Assembly (NCBI GenBank): GCA_017515345.1
Contig: JAFWFZ010000048.1
Span: 1 to 32,242, forward strand
DNA: 32,242 nucleotides
Direction: 5' to 3'
Origin: Oscillospiraceae bacterium
Lineage (GTDB): Bacteria; Bacillota; Clostridia; Oscillospirales; Oscillospiraceae
Below the pieces are notes generated by a model. It saw only the letters and a list, made by a program, of their open reading frames with translations, was not told the origin of the DNA and made no database searches. Positions 14,140 to 22,241 of this stretch are shown here, in pieces. Every line of letters starts with the position of its first letter. The first letter of the stretch is position 1. The position numbers were made by a program, and so were the translations under genes.

Positions 14140-15219
14140 TCATGCTTTGTTTTTATAGATCCTTCTCACATATTTGGAGGAGCAGATGTTCAGGAGCCCC
14201 TGGTAGTTGAGCCGGAAATCCATAAGGCCCCCTACCCGATAGTCCCTTTCCGCGTCCTCGATGTCCAGGATCATGTGATCGCTGCTGGCGCCCAGGATCT
14301 TCACGCCGGGATCGAAGGGCGTCAGCCCCGCGGGGGGCGAATCCTGCCTCCCCAGCGCCACGATGGCCCGCCGCCGCACGCCCATGTCCTCAAACACCGG
14401 CGTGTTGCCGAAGGCGTCCAGCCCCGTCTCCCCATAGGGGACCGAGGGCTTCTCCTTCACCTCGATGATCTCCGAATGGAGCACGAATGCGTCCTGATTG
14501 AGCCAGGGGATGTCCATATTGTGGGTGGTGTCGGTGCCCAGGAGGATACCCTCCCCCACCCGGAGCTGGTTGATCCCCGCGGGCATCTCCCCGGAGGCCG
14601 CCAGCATCAGCGACGAGGTGCCGCCGCCGGAAACCACATCGAAATCATAGCCCGCAATGTTCTGCAGCTCCTCCGCCACCCGGCACAGGGCCGTCAGGTT
14701 CCGGTCCGTGGGCAGGATGCCTCCGTAGCATCCCATGTTTGTCCCCACGCCCGCCACCCGGACGCCGGGCAGCTCCAGCACCCTCCGCATGACGGCGCGG
14801 GCATCCTCCGGCAGCAGGCCCTCCCGCAGGTCGCCCACCTCGATCATCAGCACGATGTCATGCCGCCTGCCTACGGAGGCGGCCGAGCTGCTGAGCTGCT
14901 CGATGACCTCATACTCCGAATTGAGGCTGGCGTTCGTGTAGAAAACCACCTCGTCCGTCTGACTGAGCATGGGGATTCGGAGCAGCGTCATGTGCTGCAG
15001 GAAGCCGCTGGCGCGCAGCAGCTTGATATTCTCCAGCCGTGCGTCCGCGAATTTTGTGATGCCGCCGTCCGCCATGGCCCGCACGATCTCCGGGATCGCG
15101 GAGAACCCCTTGGTGACGCCCAGCACTTCGATGTGATGCGCCGCGCACAGCTCCATGGTCCTCCGGGAATTCTCGGCAAGTTTTTTCAAGTCCACTTCAA
15201 GAAATGTTCCTCGTTCCAT
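14140..15219 (-). CDS. Ornithine-racemase-like PLP enzyme (alanine racemase N-terminal fold)
   Basis: The 359-aa product matches the clostridial ornithine racemase (Orr-like) branch of the alanine racemase superfamily. The PLP-binding Lys is Lys37 in EVLGVTKGFSA. Other family stretches are FADARLENIKLL, NSEYEVIEQLS, IEVGDLREGLLPED, GVGTNMGCYGGI, DVVSGGGTSSL, LRVGEGILLGTDT and ILGASSDHMI. Orr interconverts L- and D-ornithine for the oxidative ornithine fermentation pathway; no other gene of that pathway is in the window, so the exact amino acid is uncertain. The ATG at 15219 has AAGGGGGACG just upstream. It lies 15 nt after the GNAT gene and is probably cotranscribed with it. Confidence 0.85.
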   Translation of the reverse strand: MERGTFLEVDLKKLAENSRRTMELCAAHHIEVLGVTKGFSAIPEIVRAMADGGITKFADARLENIKLLRASGFLQHMTLLRIPMLSQTDEVVFYTNASLNSEYEVIEQLSSSAASVGRRHDIVLMIEVGDLREGLLPEDARAVMRRVLELPGVRVAGVGTNMGCYGGILPTDRNLTALCRVAEELQNIAGYDFDVVSGGGTSSLMLAASGEMPAGINQLRVGEGILLGTDTTHNMDIPWLNQDAFVLHSEIIEVKEKPSVPYGETGLDAFGNTPVFEDMGVRRRAIVALGRQDSPPAGLTPFDPGVKILGASSDHMILDIEDAERDYRVGGLMDFRLNYQGLLNICSSKYVRRIYKNKA

Positions 15220-15234
15220 CTCGTCCCCCTTTCC

Positions 15235-15783
15235 CTACAGCTTTTTTCGCATGATGTAGCGGCGAACACCGGAATAGAGCAGCTGATCGCCGCAGATCTC
15301 AAACCCGCGCAGCAGGATGTTCCGCAGGCTGGGCCCGTTCTCCGGAGAGACGGTGGCGAGCGCCTCCGCCGCGCCCAGGGCGAGCGCCGCCTCGTCCTTG
15401 AGCCTCCCCAGCTCCCGCTGAAGCCCCAGCCCCCTAAACCGGGGGTGAACGAAGGTGGTGTCATAGGTCACGCATTTCAGGAGCTGCGCCTCATCATAGC
15501 CCAGATATGTCCCTGCGCTTCTTGGCGACACCCGGTTCACCACCATGAGCGTAAAGGCCGCCATCTCCTCTCCGTCCAGAACGGCAAGGCACCAGTCCTC
15601 CCGCAGGGATTCCACAAGCTCCTCCACCGAAGTGCGCGCGAAAAGGGTCCGGTCTTCCATACCGGACAGGACCTCCTCCTGCAGCGCCAGGATCCTGGCC
15701 GCGTCGGCCGGGCCGCAGCGCATCAGCCTGAACGTATGGTCTCTCCCGCTTTTATCCGGCAGCGTCAGCTTCAGTTCCGCCAC
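15235..15783 (-). CDS. GNAT-family N-acetyltransferase
   Basis: I favour the GTG at 15783 (182 aa), because AAAGGAGGGG lies 3-5 nt upstream and the acetyltransferase fold begins directly after it (AELKLTLPDKS...FRLMRCGPADAARILALQEEVL). An ATG at 15915 in the same frame also has a GGAGG, but it coincides with a TATAAT and adds 44 basic, low-complexity residues. The acetyl-CoA loop is seen as VHPRFRGLGLQREL (GNAT motif A, R/Q-x-x-G-x-G/A form). The end (NGPSLRNILLRGFEICGDQLLYSGVRRYIM) resembles GNATs acting on amino acids or small amines. It is the first gene of a pair with the racemase, which suggests an amino-acid substrate (inference). Confidence 0.8.
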   Translation of the reverse strand: MAELKLTLPDKSGRDHTFRLMRCGPADAARILALQEEVLSGMEDRTLFARTSVEELVESLREDWCLAVLDGEEMAAFTLMVVNRVSPRSAGTYLGYDEAQLLKCVTYDTTFVHPRFRGLGLQRELGRLKDEAALALGAAEALATVSPENGPSLRNILLRGFEICGDQLLYSGVRRYIMRKKL

Positions 15784-16056
15784 GGTCCCCTCCTTTCCGA
15801 TGTGCAGATAAACGAATGCCGCACGGCAGCAGCGGCTGACGCCGGTCGCTGCGCGATGCGGTCTGCTTCCTCTTCCCACGGCTGTTTTTCTCTTCGGTTG
15901 CACCAGTTGGTTCATTATATCATTCCTCCGGGGGCGAATTTTGAATAATTTGCAAACTTTTGCCCGGTTTTATTCGGGATCGATTCCCATTATTCAACAA
16001 TTCTCCCATACTTATCCAAAGTATTCCCGTTCTTTTCCGACAGCTGAAGAAAAAGC
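15784..16056. other. Intergenic region between the GNAT and GTPase-nuclease genes
   Basis: No gene of its own is supported. Bases 15784-15915 stay open in the GNAT frame but encode a basic, low-complexity stretch. 15937-16030 is AT-rich and contains AATTTTGAATAATT (15937-15950), identical to 3631-3644. The extended -10 promoter at 15914-15922 and the GTPase promoter at 16057-16085 flank this AT-rich block. Confidence 0.5.
15914..15922 (-). promoter_or_regulatory. Extended -10 promoter candidate for the GNAT/racemase operon
   Basis: The minus strand reads TGATATAAT, an extended -10 with a perfect TATAAT. No good -35 stands at 16-18 bp; TTCAAA is 20 bp away. If used, transcription starts near 15907, which supports the GTG at 15783 as the translation start. 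Confidence 0.45.
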
Positions 16057-16085
16057 ATGACAGAAGACACCGCCGGTGTTATAGT
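16057..16085 (+). promoter_or_regulatory. Sigma-A promoter of the GTPase-nuclease gene
   Basis: ATGACA (16057-16062), a 17-bp spacer and TATAGT (16080-16085), followed by GGATCC, about 56 nt before the start codon. The short leader has no visible attenuator, unlike many tet(M)-type resistance genes. Confidence 0.65.
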
Positions 16086-16141
16086 GGATCCATAAGCAAG
16101 AACGATCCCACAATGCGGACAAGACCGCGGAAGGAAGCCAT

Positions 16142-18727
16142 ATGAAGCGAACTGTCATCGGGATACTGGCCCACGTGGACGCAGGCAAAACCACCCTGTC
16201 CGAGGCGATGCTCTACACGGCCGGCGCCATCCGATCCCCCGGCCGGGTGGATCACGGGGATGCCTTTCTGGATCATTTTGAGCTGGAGCGGCAGCGGGGC
16301 ATCACCATTTTTTCCAAGCAGGCGCTGCTGGAATACGGAGATATGCGCGCCTCGCTGCTGGATACCCCTGGCCACGCCGACTTTGCCGCGGAAACGGAGC
16401 GGGTGCTGGATGTGCTGGACTGCGCCGTGCTGGTGCTCAGCGGCCCCGCCGGGGTGCAGAGCCACACGCGCACCCTTTGGCGGCTCCTGCGGAGCCGACG
16501 CATCCCCACCTTCCTGTTCATCAATAAAATGGATCAGCCCGGCGCCGACCGGGCGGCTGCGCTCCGGTCTCTGGAAAGGCTGGAGGGGGCCTTCGTTCCC
16601 ATGGACGAATTCGATCCGGAGTCTGCCGCCATGTGCGACGAGGCGCTGCTGGAGGAGTTGCTGGACACAGGCTCCCTCTCGGACGGCTCCCTGGCGGATG
16701 CCATCCGCCGCTGTGCGTTCTATCCCTGCTGGTTCGGCTCGGCGCTGAAGATGCAGGGGGTGGAAGCGTTCCTCCGTGCGCTGGCGCGTTTCGCCCCCGG
16801 CTTCACCGGCGGCGCGGAAACCGCCGCGAAGGTATACAAGATCACCCACGACGACCGGGGCGCAAGGCTGACTCACCTGAAGGTCACGGGAGGCGTCCTG
16901 CGGGTGCGGGATATGATCGGCGGGGAAAAGATCACGCAGATCCGCGTCTACTCCGGCGCGCGCTTCACCCAGGCAGAGGAGGCCGTGCCGGGCGACGTGG
17001 TGGCCGTGACGGGCCTCACGAAGCCGAAGGCGGGCAGCGGTCTGGGAGCGGAGCCGGACAGCCCGGGCGCCGTTCTGGAGCCGGTGCTCACCTACACGGT
17101 GCTGCTGCCGGAGAGGTGCGACGCCCACCGGGCGGCGATGCAGCTCGCCCAGCTCAACGAGGAGGATCCCCAGCTCCACCTGATCTGGAGCGAGGCGAGC
17201 CAGACCGTCAGCGTACAGCTCATGGGCCAGGTCCAGCTCGAGGTCCTGAGGCAGACGGCCCTGGACCGCTGGGGGCTGGAGATCGGCTTCGGCGCAGGCC
17301 GCATCCTGTACCGTGAGACGATCCGAAACACGGTGGAGGGCGTGGGCCATTACGAGCCTCTGCGGCACTATGCGGAGGTGCATCTGATCCTCAGTCCCGG
17401 GGAGCCGGGCAGCGGGATCACCGTTTCCTCCCAATGCTCCGAGGATGTGCTGGACCGGAACTGGCAGCGGCTGATCCTCACCCACGTGCTGGAGCGGCAG
17501 CACGCCGGCGTGCTCACGGGCTCCCCCGTTACCGACGTTCATATCTCCCTGGCGGCTGGGCGCGCGCACCCGAAGCATACGGAGGGTGGCGACTTTCGCC
17601 AGGCCACCTACCGGGCCATCCGTCAGGGGCTCATGCAGGCGGACAACGTGCTGCTGGAGCCCTGGTACGATATCCGGCTGGAGCTCCCCCAGAGCGCCGT
17701 TGGCCGGGCGGTCACCGATCTGGGGCAGATGGGGGCCGACACCGCCCAGCCGGAAACGGACGGCGAGGCCGCCGTCATCACCGGGCGGGTGCCCGTGGCA
17801 TCCCTGGGCGACTACCACCGGGAGTTCACCGCCTACACCCACGGGGAGGGGCGGCTGTACTGCTCCCCCGGCGGCTATGCCCCCTGTCGGGATCAGGAGA
17901 GCGCCGTCGCTTCCGCGGGTTACGACCCCGAGGCCGATGTGGAAAACCCGCCGGACAGCGTGTTCTGCGCCCACGGAGCAGGTTATATCGTCAAGTGGTA
18001 CGACGTGCCATCCATGATGCATATTCCCTCCGTCCTGCATCCGGAGAAGCCGAGGGAGGAGGCGCCCGCGCCCCGCAGACGGGTGGACGCCGCCGTATCG
18101 GACGACGAGCTCATGGCCATCTTCGAGCGCACCTACGGTCCCATCCGCCACGACCGGGGCCGGGCCATGCGCCCCAGGGAAAAGCGCGGCGACGCCCCCG
18201 CCAGTCGGCCACCCCGTCCCCGGCAGGGGGACGGCGTGGAATACGTGCTGGTGGACGGATACAACATCATCTTTGCCTGGGAAGAGCTGAAAAAGCTCTC
18301 CGAAACGGACCTGGACGCGGCCCGCGCCCGGCTCATCAACATCATGCGCAACTATCAGGGCTTCCGCCAGTGCCCGGTGATCCTGGTGTTCGACGCCTAT
18401 AAGGTGAAAGACGGCACGGGCAGCATGGAAAAGCTGGGCGGCCTCACTGTCGTCTACACGAAGGAGGCGGAGACGGCGGATATGTACATCGAAAAAGCGG
18501 CCTACGACCTGGGGAAAAAGCACTCCGTCCGGGTCGCCACCTCCGACCGGATGGAGCAGCTTATCATTCTGGGCAGCGGTGCCCTCCGGGTCCCTGCCGA
18601 CGCCTTCAAGGCGGAGGTGGACGGGGTTTTGCGGGATATCCGCGCCTTTCTGGAAAAGACCTGGCAGCCGGATCCCCTGCCGCCCGTGCAGAATCCGGTG
18701 ACACACAGAAAAAAAGACGTCGAATAA
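16142..18727 (+). CDS. Tet(M)/EF-G-like translational GTPase fused to a Rae1/YacP-like NYN endoribonuclease domain
   Basis: The 861-aa protein joins two translation-linked parts. Residues 1-640 follow ribosomal protection GTPases: G1 AHVDAGKTT (10-18), switch I RGIT (52-55), DTPGH (74-78), NKMD (128-131), then EF-G-like domains II-V. The loop that in Tet(M) reads YSPVST and displaces tetracycline is here HPKHTEGGDF (near 476-485), so tetracycline resistance is doubtful. After a 55-residue Arg/Pro-rich linker, residues 699-846 match the NYN domain of Bacillus subtilis Rae1 (YacP): VLVDGYNIIFAWEELKKL with acidic Asp705, VILVFDAYKVK, VYTKEAETADMYIE and VATSDRMEQLIILGSGALR. Rae1 enters the ribosomal A site and cleaves mRNA. 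The fusion therefore suggests a GTPase that delivers an A-site nuclease to stalled ribosomes (inference). The ATG follows GGAAGGAAG. Confidence 0.9.
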   Translation: MKRTVIGILAHVDAGKTTLSEAMLYTAGAIRSPGRVDHGDAFLDHFELERQRGITIFSKQALLEYGDMRASLLDTPGHADFAAETERVLDVLDCAVLVLSGPAGVQSHTRTLWRLLRSRRIPTFLFINKMDQPGADRAAALRSLERLEGAFVPMDEFDPESAAMCDEALLEELLDTGSLSDGSLADAIRRCAFYPCWFGSALKMQGVEAFLRALARFAPGFTGGAETAAKVYKITHDDRGARLTHLKVTGGVLRVRDMIGGEKITQIRVYSGARFTQAEEAVPGDVVAVTGLTKPKAGSGLGAEPDSPGAVLEPVLTYTVLLPERCDAHRAAMQLAQLNEEDPQLHLIWSEASQTVSVQLMGQVQLEVLRQTALDRWGLEIGFGAGRILYRETIRNTVEGVGHYEPLRHYAEVHLILSPGEPGSGITVSSQCSEDVLDRNWQRLILTHVLERQHAGVLTGSPVTDVHISLAAGRAHPKHTEGGDFRQATYRAIRQGLMQADNVLLEPWYDIRLELPQSAVGRAVTDLGQMGADTAQPETDGEAAVITGRVPVASLGDYHREFTAYTHGEGRLYCSPGGYAPCRDQESAVASAGYDPEADVENPPDSVFCAHGAGYIVKWYDVPSMMHIPSVLHPEKPREEAPAPRRRVDAAVSDDELMAIFERTYGPIRHDRGRAMRPREKRGDAPASRPPRPRQGDGVEYVLVDGYNIIFAWEELKKLSETDLDAARARLINIMRNYQGFRQCPVILVFDAYKVKDGTGSMEKLGGLTVVYTKEAETADMYIEKAAYDLGKKHSVRVATSDRMEQLIILGSGALRVPADAFKAEVDGVLRDIRAFLEKTWQPDPLPPVQNPVTHRKKDVE

Positions 18728-18757
18728 GAAAAAGTGCTTCTATATTTCCCGCGGATA

Positions 18758-18766
18758 TGATACAAT
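18758..18766 (+). promoter_or_regulatory. Extended -10 promoter candidate of the zinc-ribbon/TPM operon
   Basis: TGATACAAT fits an extended -10; no clear -35 is present. A 7-bp perfect hairpin (GCCTGCC-TGC-GGCAGGC, 18789-18805) follows in the leader, before the AAAAGGAG ribosome site. Confidence 0.4.
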
Positions 18767-18829
18767 TCCTGGTATAGGATCCACCGCTGCCTGCCTGCGG
18801 CAGGCCATACCCTGAAAAGGAGAACGATC

Positions 18830-19921
18830 ATGGACAATATTGCCGAGCAAAAATGCCCTGCCTGCGGCGCTCCGCTCGTCTTCAAGCCGGAGAGCGGACT
18901 TCTGGAATGTGAATTCTGCGGCAGCGCCTTCACCATCGAGCATATTGAGGATTCCCTGAAAGAGGAAGCGGCCGCCGGTCAACAGCCCGCCGAAGCCGGG
19001 AACGAGGAATTTGATTGGGGCAGCTTCAAGGATCAGCTTGAGGACGAGCAGATGGAGATCGCCGTCTACAACTGCAACTCCTGCGGCGCGGAGATCATGG
19101 CCGAGCCCACCACGGCCGCCATGCGCTGCCCATACTGTGACAACAACATCGTCCTCAACGAGCGGATCAAGGGCGGGCTGAAGCCCAACGGCGTCATCCC
19201 CTTCAAGATCGATCCCAAATCCCTGCCGGACGCCATCAAGCGCTTCTACGGCAACAAGCCCCTGCTCCCCCGGGATTTCTTCTCCGCCAACAAGCTGGGG
19301 AACGTCCAGGGCGTATACGTCCCCTTCTGGATGTATAACTGCCGGGTGGATGGGAGCATGGAGATGCGGGGCACCACCGTCCGCCACTACACCCAGGGGC
19401 AGTACAACTGCACCGAGACCTCCTATTACCAGCTGGACCGGGAGGGCGGCATGGCCTTTGAACGCATCCCGGTGGACGGCAGCGAAAAGATGCCCGACGA
19501 TCTCATGGACTCCATCGAGCCCTTCGACTACTCCGAGCTTGTCCCCTTTGACCACCGGTATCTGGCCGGCTATGTGGCCGATCGGTTCGACTATGATCCG
19601 GACGACTGTCTCCCCCGGGCCACCAACCGGGTCATGAACAGCGCCGACGAGGTCTTCCGCTCCACCGCCGCCGAATTCGGCGACGTGCAGGTGACGCACC
19701 GCAACCTGAATCTGCACGACACGGCGGTCAAATACGTGATGCTCCCCGTCTACCTCTTCACCTGCAAATACGGCGGCAAGGACTACCGCTACGCCGTCAA
19801 CGGCCAGACGGGCAAGGTGGTGGGCGACCTGCCCATCAGCAAGGGCAAGACCCTGGCCTGGTTCTTCGGCACCTTCGCCGCGGTGGCCGCGGTGGTAGCC
19901 ACGTTCCTCTACCTGCTGTAA
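18830..19921 (+). CDS. Double zinc-ribbon protein with a C-terminal membrane anchor
   Basis: The 363-aa product starts with a TFIIB-type zinc ribbon (C9-P-A-C12 ... C27-E-F-C30), an acidic linker (residues 40-80), and a second ribbon (CNSC ... CPYC, about 82-105). A long beta-rich domain follows (FIPF-type KPNGVIPFKIDPKSLPDAI; VYVPFWMYNCRVDGSM; LPVYLFTCKYGGKDYRYAVNGQTGKVVGD). A single helix near 343-361 (WFFGTFAAVAAVVATFLYLL) ends the protein, so it is probably tail-anchored with the ribbons in the cytoplasm. Relatives are often mislabelled as helicases or polymerase subunits because of the ribbons; no helicase motif exists here. The start has a strong AAAAGGAGAA site. The next gene begins 14 nt after its stop, so the two should form an operon. 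Confidence 0.8.
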   Translation: MDNIAEQKCPACGAPLVFKPESGLLECEFCGSAFTIEHIEDSLKEEAAAGQQPAEAGNEEFDWGSFKDQLEDEQMEIAVYNCNSCGAEIMAEPTTAAMRCPYCDNNIVLNERIKGGLKPNGVIPFKIDPKSLPDAIKRFYGNKPLLPRDFFSANKLGNVQGVYVPFWMYNCRVDGSMEMRGTTVRHYTQGQYNCTETSYYQLDREGGMAFERIPVDGSEKMPDDLMDSIEPFDYSELVPFDHRYLAGYVADRFDYDPDDCLPRATNRVMNSADEVFRSTAAEFGDVQVTHRNLNLHDTAVKYVMLPVYLFTCKYGGKDYRYAVNGQTGKVVGDLPISKGKTLAWFFGTFAAVAAVVATFLYLL

Positions 19922-19935
19922 AGGGGGCGATGACC

Positions 19936-21735
19936 ATGAAAAAGAAACTGCTTGCACTTCTGCTGGCGATCGTCCTCCTCGCCGCTCTCACCGTCCCGGC
20001 GCTGGCCGCCGGTGAGTGGAATAACGCGGTCTACCGCGTCAACGACTATACCGGCCAGCTCACGGACGATCAGGTGAAGGAGCTGGACGACCGGATCTGC
20101 AGTGTGATCGACGAGCTTGAATGCGATTATTTCTTCTGCATCGTCACCGATGAGATGAAGGGCGGACAGAGCCTCGAGGACTACGGCGACTCCGTCTACG
20201 CGGGCAACGATATGGGCTACGGCGGCGACAAGACCGGCGTCATGCTCTTGATCGACAACGATTCCGGCGACTATCGGATCTCCACCTACGGTGAGGCCAG
20301 GACCATCTACTCCGACGAGGCACTGGACTCTCTTGGCTCGACACTTATCTCCGCCTATCGGCAGGACGGTCTGTATCCCGCTCTGGGGGCGTTCTTTGAC
20401 GAAGCGTCCCGCGACGCCGCCCTCTATCGGGGCGTTGCAGGCGACGAGCCTACCGCCCCCGCGCCGGAAGACGCGCTCATCGCCCCCGGCTCCGACGGCG
20501 AGGAATGGAACGCCTCCCTCTACCGCATCAACGACTACTGCGAGCTTCTGTCGGAGGATGAGGTCATTGAGTTCGATACCCGCATCTGCAGCGCGATCGA
20601 TGAGCTGAAATGCGATTTTGTCTTCTGCCTGATCCCCACCGAGAAGCGCGGCGATTCCACCCTTGACGAGTACAACGATGTCATCTACGAGACGAACGGC
20701 ATGGGCTACGGCAGCGACAGGACCGGCATCATGCTGACCATCGACAACGACACCAATGACTATCATCTCTCCACCTACGGCGAGGCCAGGACCATCTTCT
20801 CCGAGGAGGAGCTGACCGCGCTCACCAATGAACTGGTCGGCGCCTATCAGCGGGACGGCCTCTACTACGCACTCAACCACTTCTTTGACAACGCCTCCGA
20901 CACCGTCCGCACCTATCGGGCTGAGAAGGGCTCCGACAGCGGGAACGCCCCCGCCAAGCGGGAGCTCCCCGACTGGTATCCCGAGGACGTGGCCTCCTTC
21001 CAGGAGTACGCCGATCCCAACGCCGCTCCCCTCCGGGACGACGCCGAGGTGTTCACCGAGGCCGAGGAGGCCGCCATCGAGGCAAAGCTCCGGGAGCTCC
21101 GGGCGAAATACGGCGCGGATTTCTGCGTCTTCACCGACAAGAGCTCCTACGGCTTCGACCACGCCACTTACAGCGCCGACTATTACATCTTCAACCGCCA
21201 CGGCGTGGGCGACGACCTGAACGGCATGGTCTTCTTCCTGTGCATGGAGCCCGGCAACCGTGGCTGGTACACCAACGCCACCGGCTCCTGCCAGCGGCTG
21301 TTCGACATGACCAATATCGAGAAGATCGACGACCGGCTGGAGCCCTATATGGTCGGCGGACGGTATGGGGAGGGCGTGCTGGACTACCTCGACTCCATCG
21401 ACACCCTGTTCCGCACCGGGCGCGCTCCCAAGACCACGGCGGACTATGCGATCCCTGCGGTCATCGGCATCGTGGCGGGCCTCATCGTGGCGGGTATCGT
21501 TACGCTCAGCATGCGCGCCAAAATGAAGACTGTCGCGCAGGCGGTCAGCGCCACCGATTATCTCGCCAGGGGCAGCTTCAACCTGACGCGGCAGAACAAC
21601 ACCTTCCTGTACCGCAACGTGACCCGCACCCTGCGCCAGACGGAGCGGAGCTCCGGCGGGGGCGGCGGCAGCTACGGCGGACACAGCTCCTCCTCCAGCG
21701 GACACAGCTTCTCCGGCGGCGGACGGAGCTTCTGA
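19936..21735 (+). CDS. Secreted membrane-anchored protein with three TPM domains
   Basis: I use the ATG at 19936, which gives a clean signal peptide (KKKLLALLLAIVLLAALTVPALAAG) and lies 8 nt from AAGGGGG; the in-frame ATG at 19930 is only 2 nt away. Two very similar TPM domains follow (about residues 25-150 and 190-320). Each repeats E-W-N-x3-YR-V/I-NDY, a DELxCD-F-FC strand, the loop MGYG-x-D-R/K-TG and STYGEARTI. A third, diverged TPM (about 345-475) has GVGDDLNGMVFFLCME. Then come one transmembrane helix (about 498-518) and a cytoplasmic part ending in a Gly/Ser/His-rich tail (SSGGGGGSYGGHSS...GGGRSF). TPM domains occur in acid phosphatase-like and photosystem-repair proteins; what this one does is unknown. 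Most family members have one TPM domain. Confidence 0.85.
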   Translation: MKKKLLALLLAIVLLAALTVPALAAGEWNNAVYRVNDYTGQLTDDQVKELDDRICSVIDELECDYFFCIVTDEMKGGQSLEDYGDSVYAGNDMGYGGDKTGVMLLIDNDSGDYRISTYGEARTIYSDEALDSLGSTLISAYRQDGLYPALGAFFDEASRDAALYRGVAGDEPTAPAPEDALIAPGSDGEEWNASLYRINDYCELLSEDEVIEFDTRICSAIDELKCDFVFCLIPTEKRGDSTLDEYNDVIYETNGMGYGSDRTGIMLTIDNDTNDYHLSTYGEARTIFSEEELTALTNELVGAYQRDGLYYALNHFFDNASDTVRTYRAEKGSDSGNAPAKRELPDWYPEDVASFQEYADPNAAPLRDDAEVFTEAEEAAIEAKLRELRAKYGADFCVFTDKSSYGFDHATYSADYYIFNRHGVGDDLNGMVFFLCMEPGNRGWYTNATGSCQRLFDMTNIEKIDDRLEPYMVGGRYGEGVLDYLDSIDTLFRTGRAPKTTADYAIPAVIGIVAGLIVAGIVTLSMRAKMKTVAQAVSATDYLARGSFNLTRQNNTFLYRNVTRTLRQTERSSGGGGGSYGGHSSSSSGHSFSGGGRSF

Positions 21736-21756
21736 ACGGATCATCGGACATAATAA

Positions 21757-21790
21757 CGCCCCCGGGCTGACCAGAGTCAGTCCGGGGGCG
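21757..21790. terminator. Bidirectional terminator candidate
   Basis: CGCCCCCGGGCTGA (21757-21770) pairs with TCAGTCCGGGGGCG (21777-21790), 14 bp with one G-T pair and a 6-nt loop. It lies between the convergent TPM gene and the TIGR04076 gene. The flanks are moderately T-rich on both strands (ATTATTCTTT; TTATTATG). Confidence 0.6.
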
Positions 21791-21828
21791 CCGCATTATT
21801 CTTTCCTCATGGGCGATTTGAGGAAACG

Positions 21829-22143
21829 CTAGTCCGCGTCCTCGTCCGTCGCCTCAATGTAAAAGCTCACGGGACGGAACCCGTCGTTGCAGGAGATCAT
21901 GGCCGAACGCGGGTCCTTCATCCAGCCGTCGTAGATATTGCTTCCTCCGGAGGAGAGCGCCAGAACGAAGGGCGACAGGCTCTCCCACGCGCTCTCGCAG
22001 AAGTCGGCCGGCCGCTCCCAGCCGTTGGTGAGGAACGTCTGCCCCTCCCGCATGGAGCAGGCGTGCTCGATGGGGTTTTCGTATTTCTCCATGAGGTCGT
22101 CGTAGCTTGCGACGCGCATCACGGTGATCCTGCATTTTTTCAT
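21829..22143 (-). CDS. TIGR04076 family small protein
   Basis: The 104-aa product has the look of TIGR04076, a family of unknown function: MKKCRITVMRV at the start, a Cys-containing EHACSMREGQTF, a central DFCESAWESLSPFVLALSSGG, and the end SAMISCNDGFRPVSFYIEA. Cys29, Cys49 and Cys85 may matter. No signal peptide or membrane helix is present. The ATG at 22143 has GGAGGTGG 4-6 nt upstream, and its promoter (22168-22196) faces away from the tandem-cupin promoter with 17 bp between the -35 boxes. Confidence 0.75.
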   Translation of the reverse strand: MKKCRITVMRVASYDDLMEKYENPIEHACSMREGQTFLTNGWERPADFCESAWESLSPFVLALSSGGSNIYDGWMKDPRSAMISCNDGFRPVSFYIEATDEDAD

Positions 22144-22167
22144 ATAACCACCTCCGCGGCAAACCCG

Positions 22168-22196
22168 ATTTTACCATGGCCTTCACTGTTCGTCAA
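22168..22196 (-). promoter_or_regulatory. Sigma-A promoter of the TIGR04076 gene
   Basis: On the minus strand, TTGACG (22191-22196), a 17-bp spacer and TAAAAT (22168-22173). Confidence 0.65.
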
Positions 22197-22213
22197 CCTG
22201 GGCGCGGAATACC

Positions 22214-22241
22214 TTGCAAACCGCAGACTGTTTGCTATAAT
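22214..22241 (+). promoter_or_regulatory. Sigma-A promoter of the tandem-cupin gene
   Basis: TTGCAA (22214-22219), a 16-bp spacer and a perfect TATAAT (22236-22241), followed by GGGATC, about 54 nt before the start. Confidence 0.75.

Noticed and set aside
15784..15915. N-terminal extension of the GNAT protein from ATG 15915
   Set aside because: The ATG overlaps a TATAAT box and the extra residues are basic and low in complexity, although a GGAGG upstream keeps the longer start possible.
14275..15948. 557-codon open frame on the plus strand opposite the racemase and GNAT genes
   Set aside because: It runs across two real minus-strand genes, is rich in His, Gln and Arg, and has no motif.
16142..18061. 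Tetracycline resistance gene
   Set aside because: The GTPase part resembles Tet(M), but the tetracycline-displacing YSPVST loop is absent and a nuclease domain is fused, so resistance is not supported.
16079..18706. 875-codon open frame on the minus strand opposite the GTPase-nuclease gene
   Set aside because: It is an antisense shadow of the same kind. The plus-strand protein has all GTPase and NYN motifs.
19909..21744. 611-codon open frame on the minus strand opposite the triple-TPM gene
   Set aside because: Low-complexity Gly/Val/Asp product without motifs; the plus strand has a signal peptide and three TPM domains.
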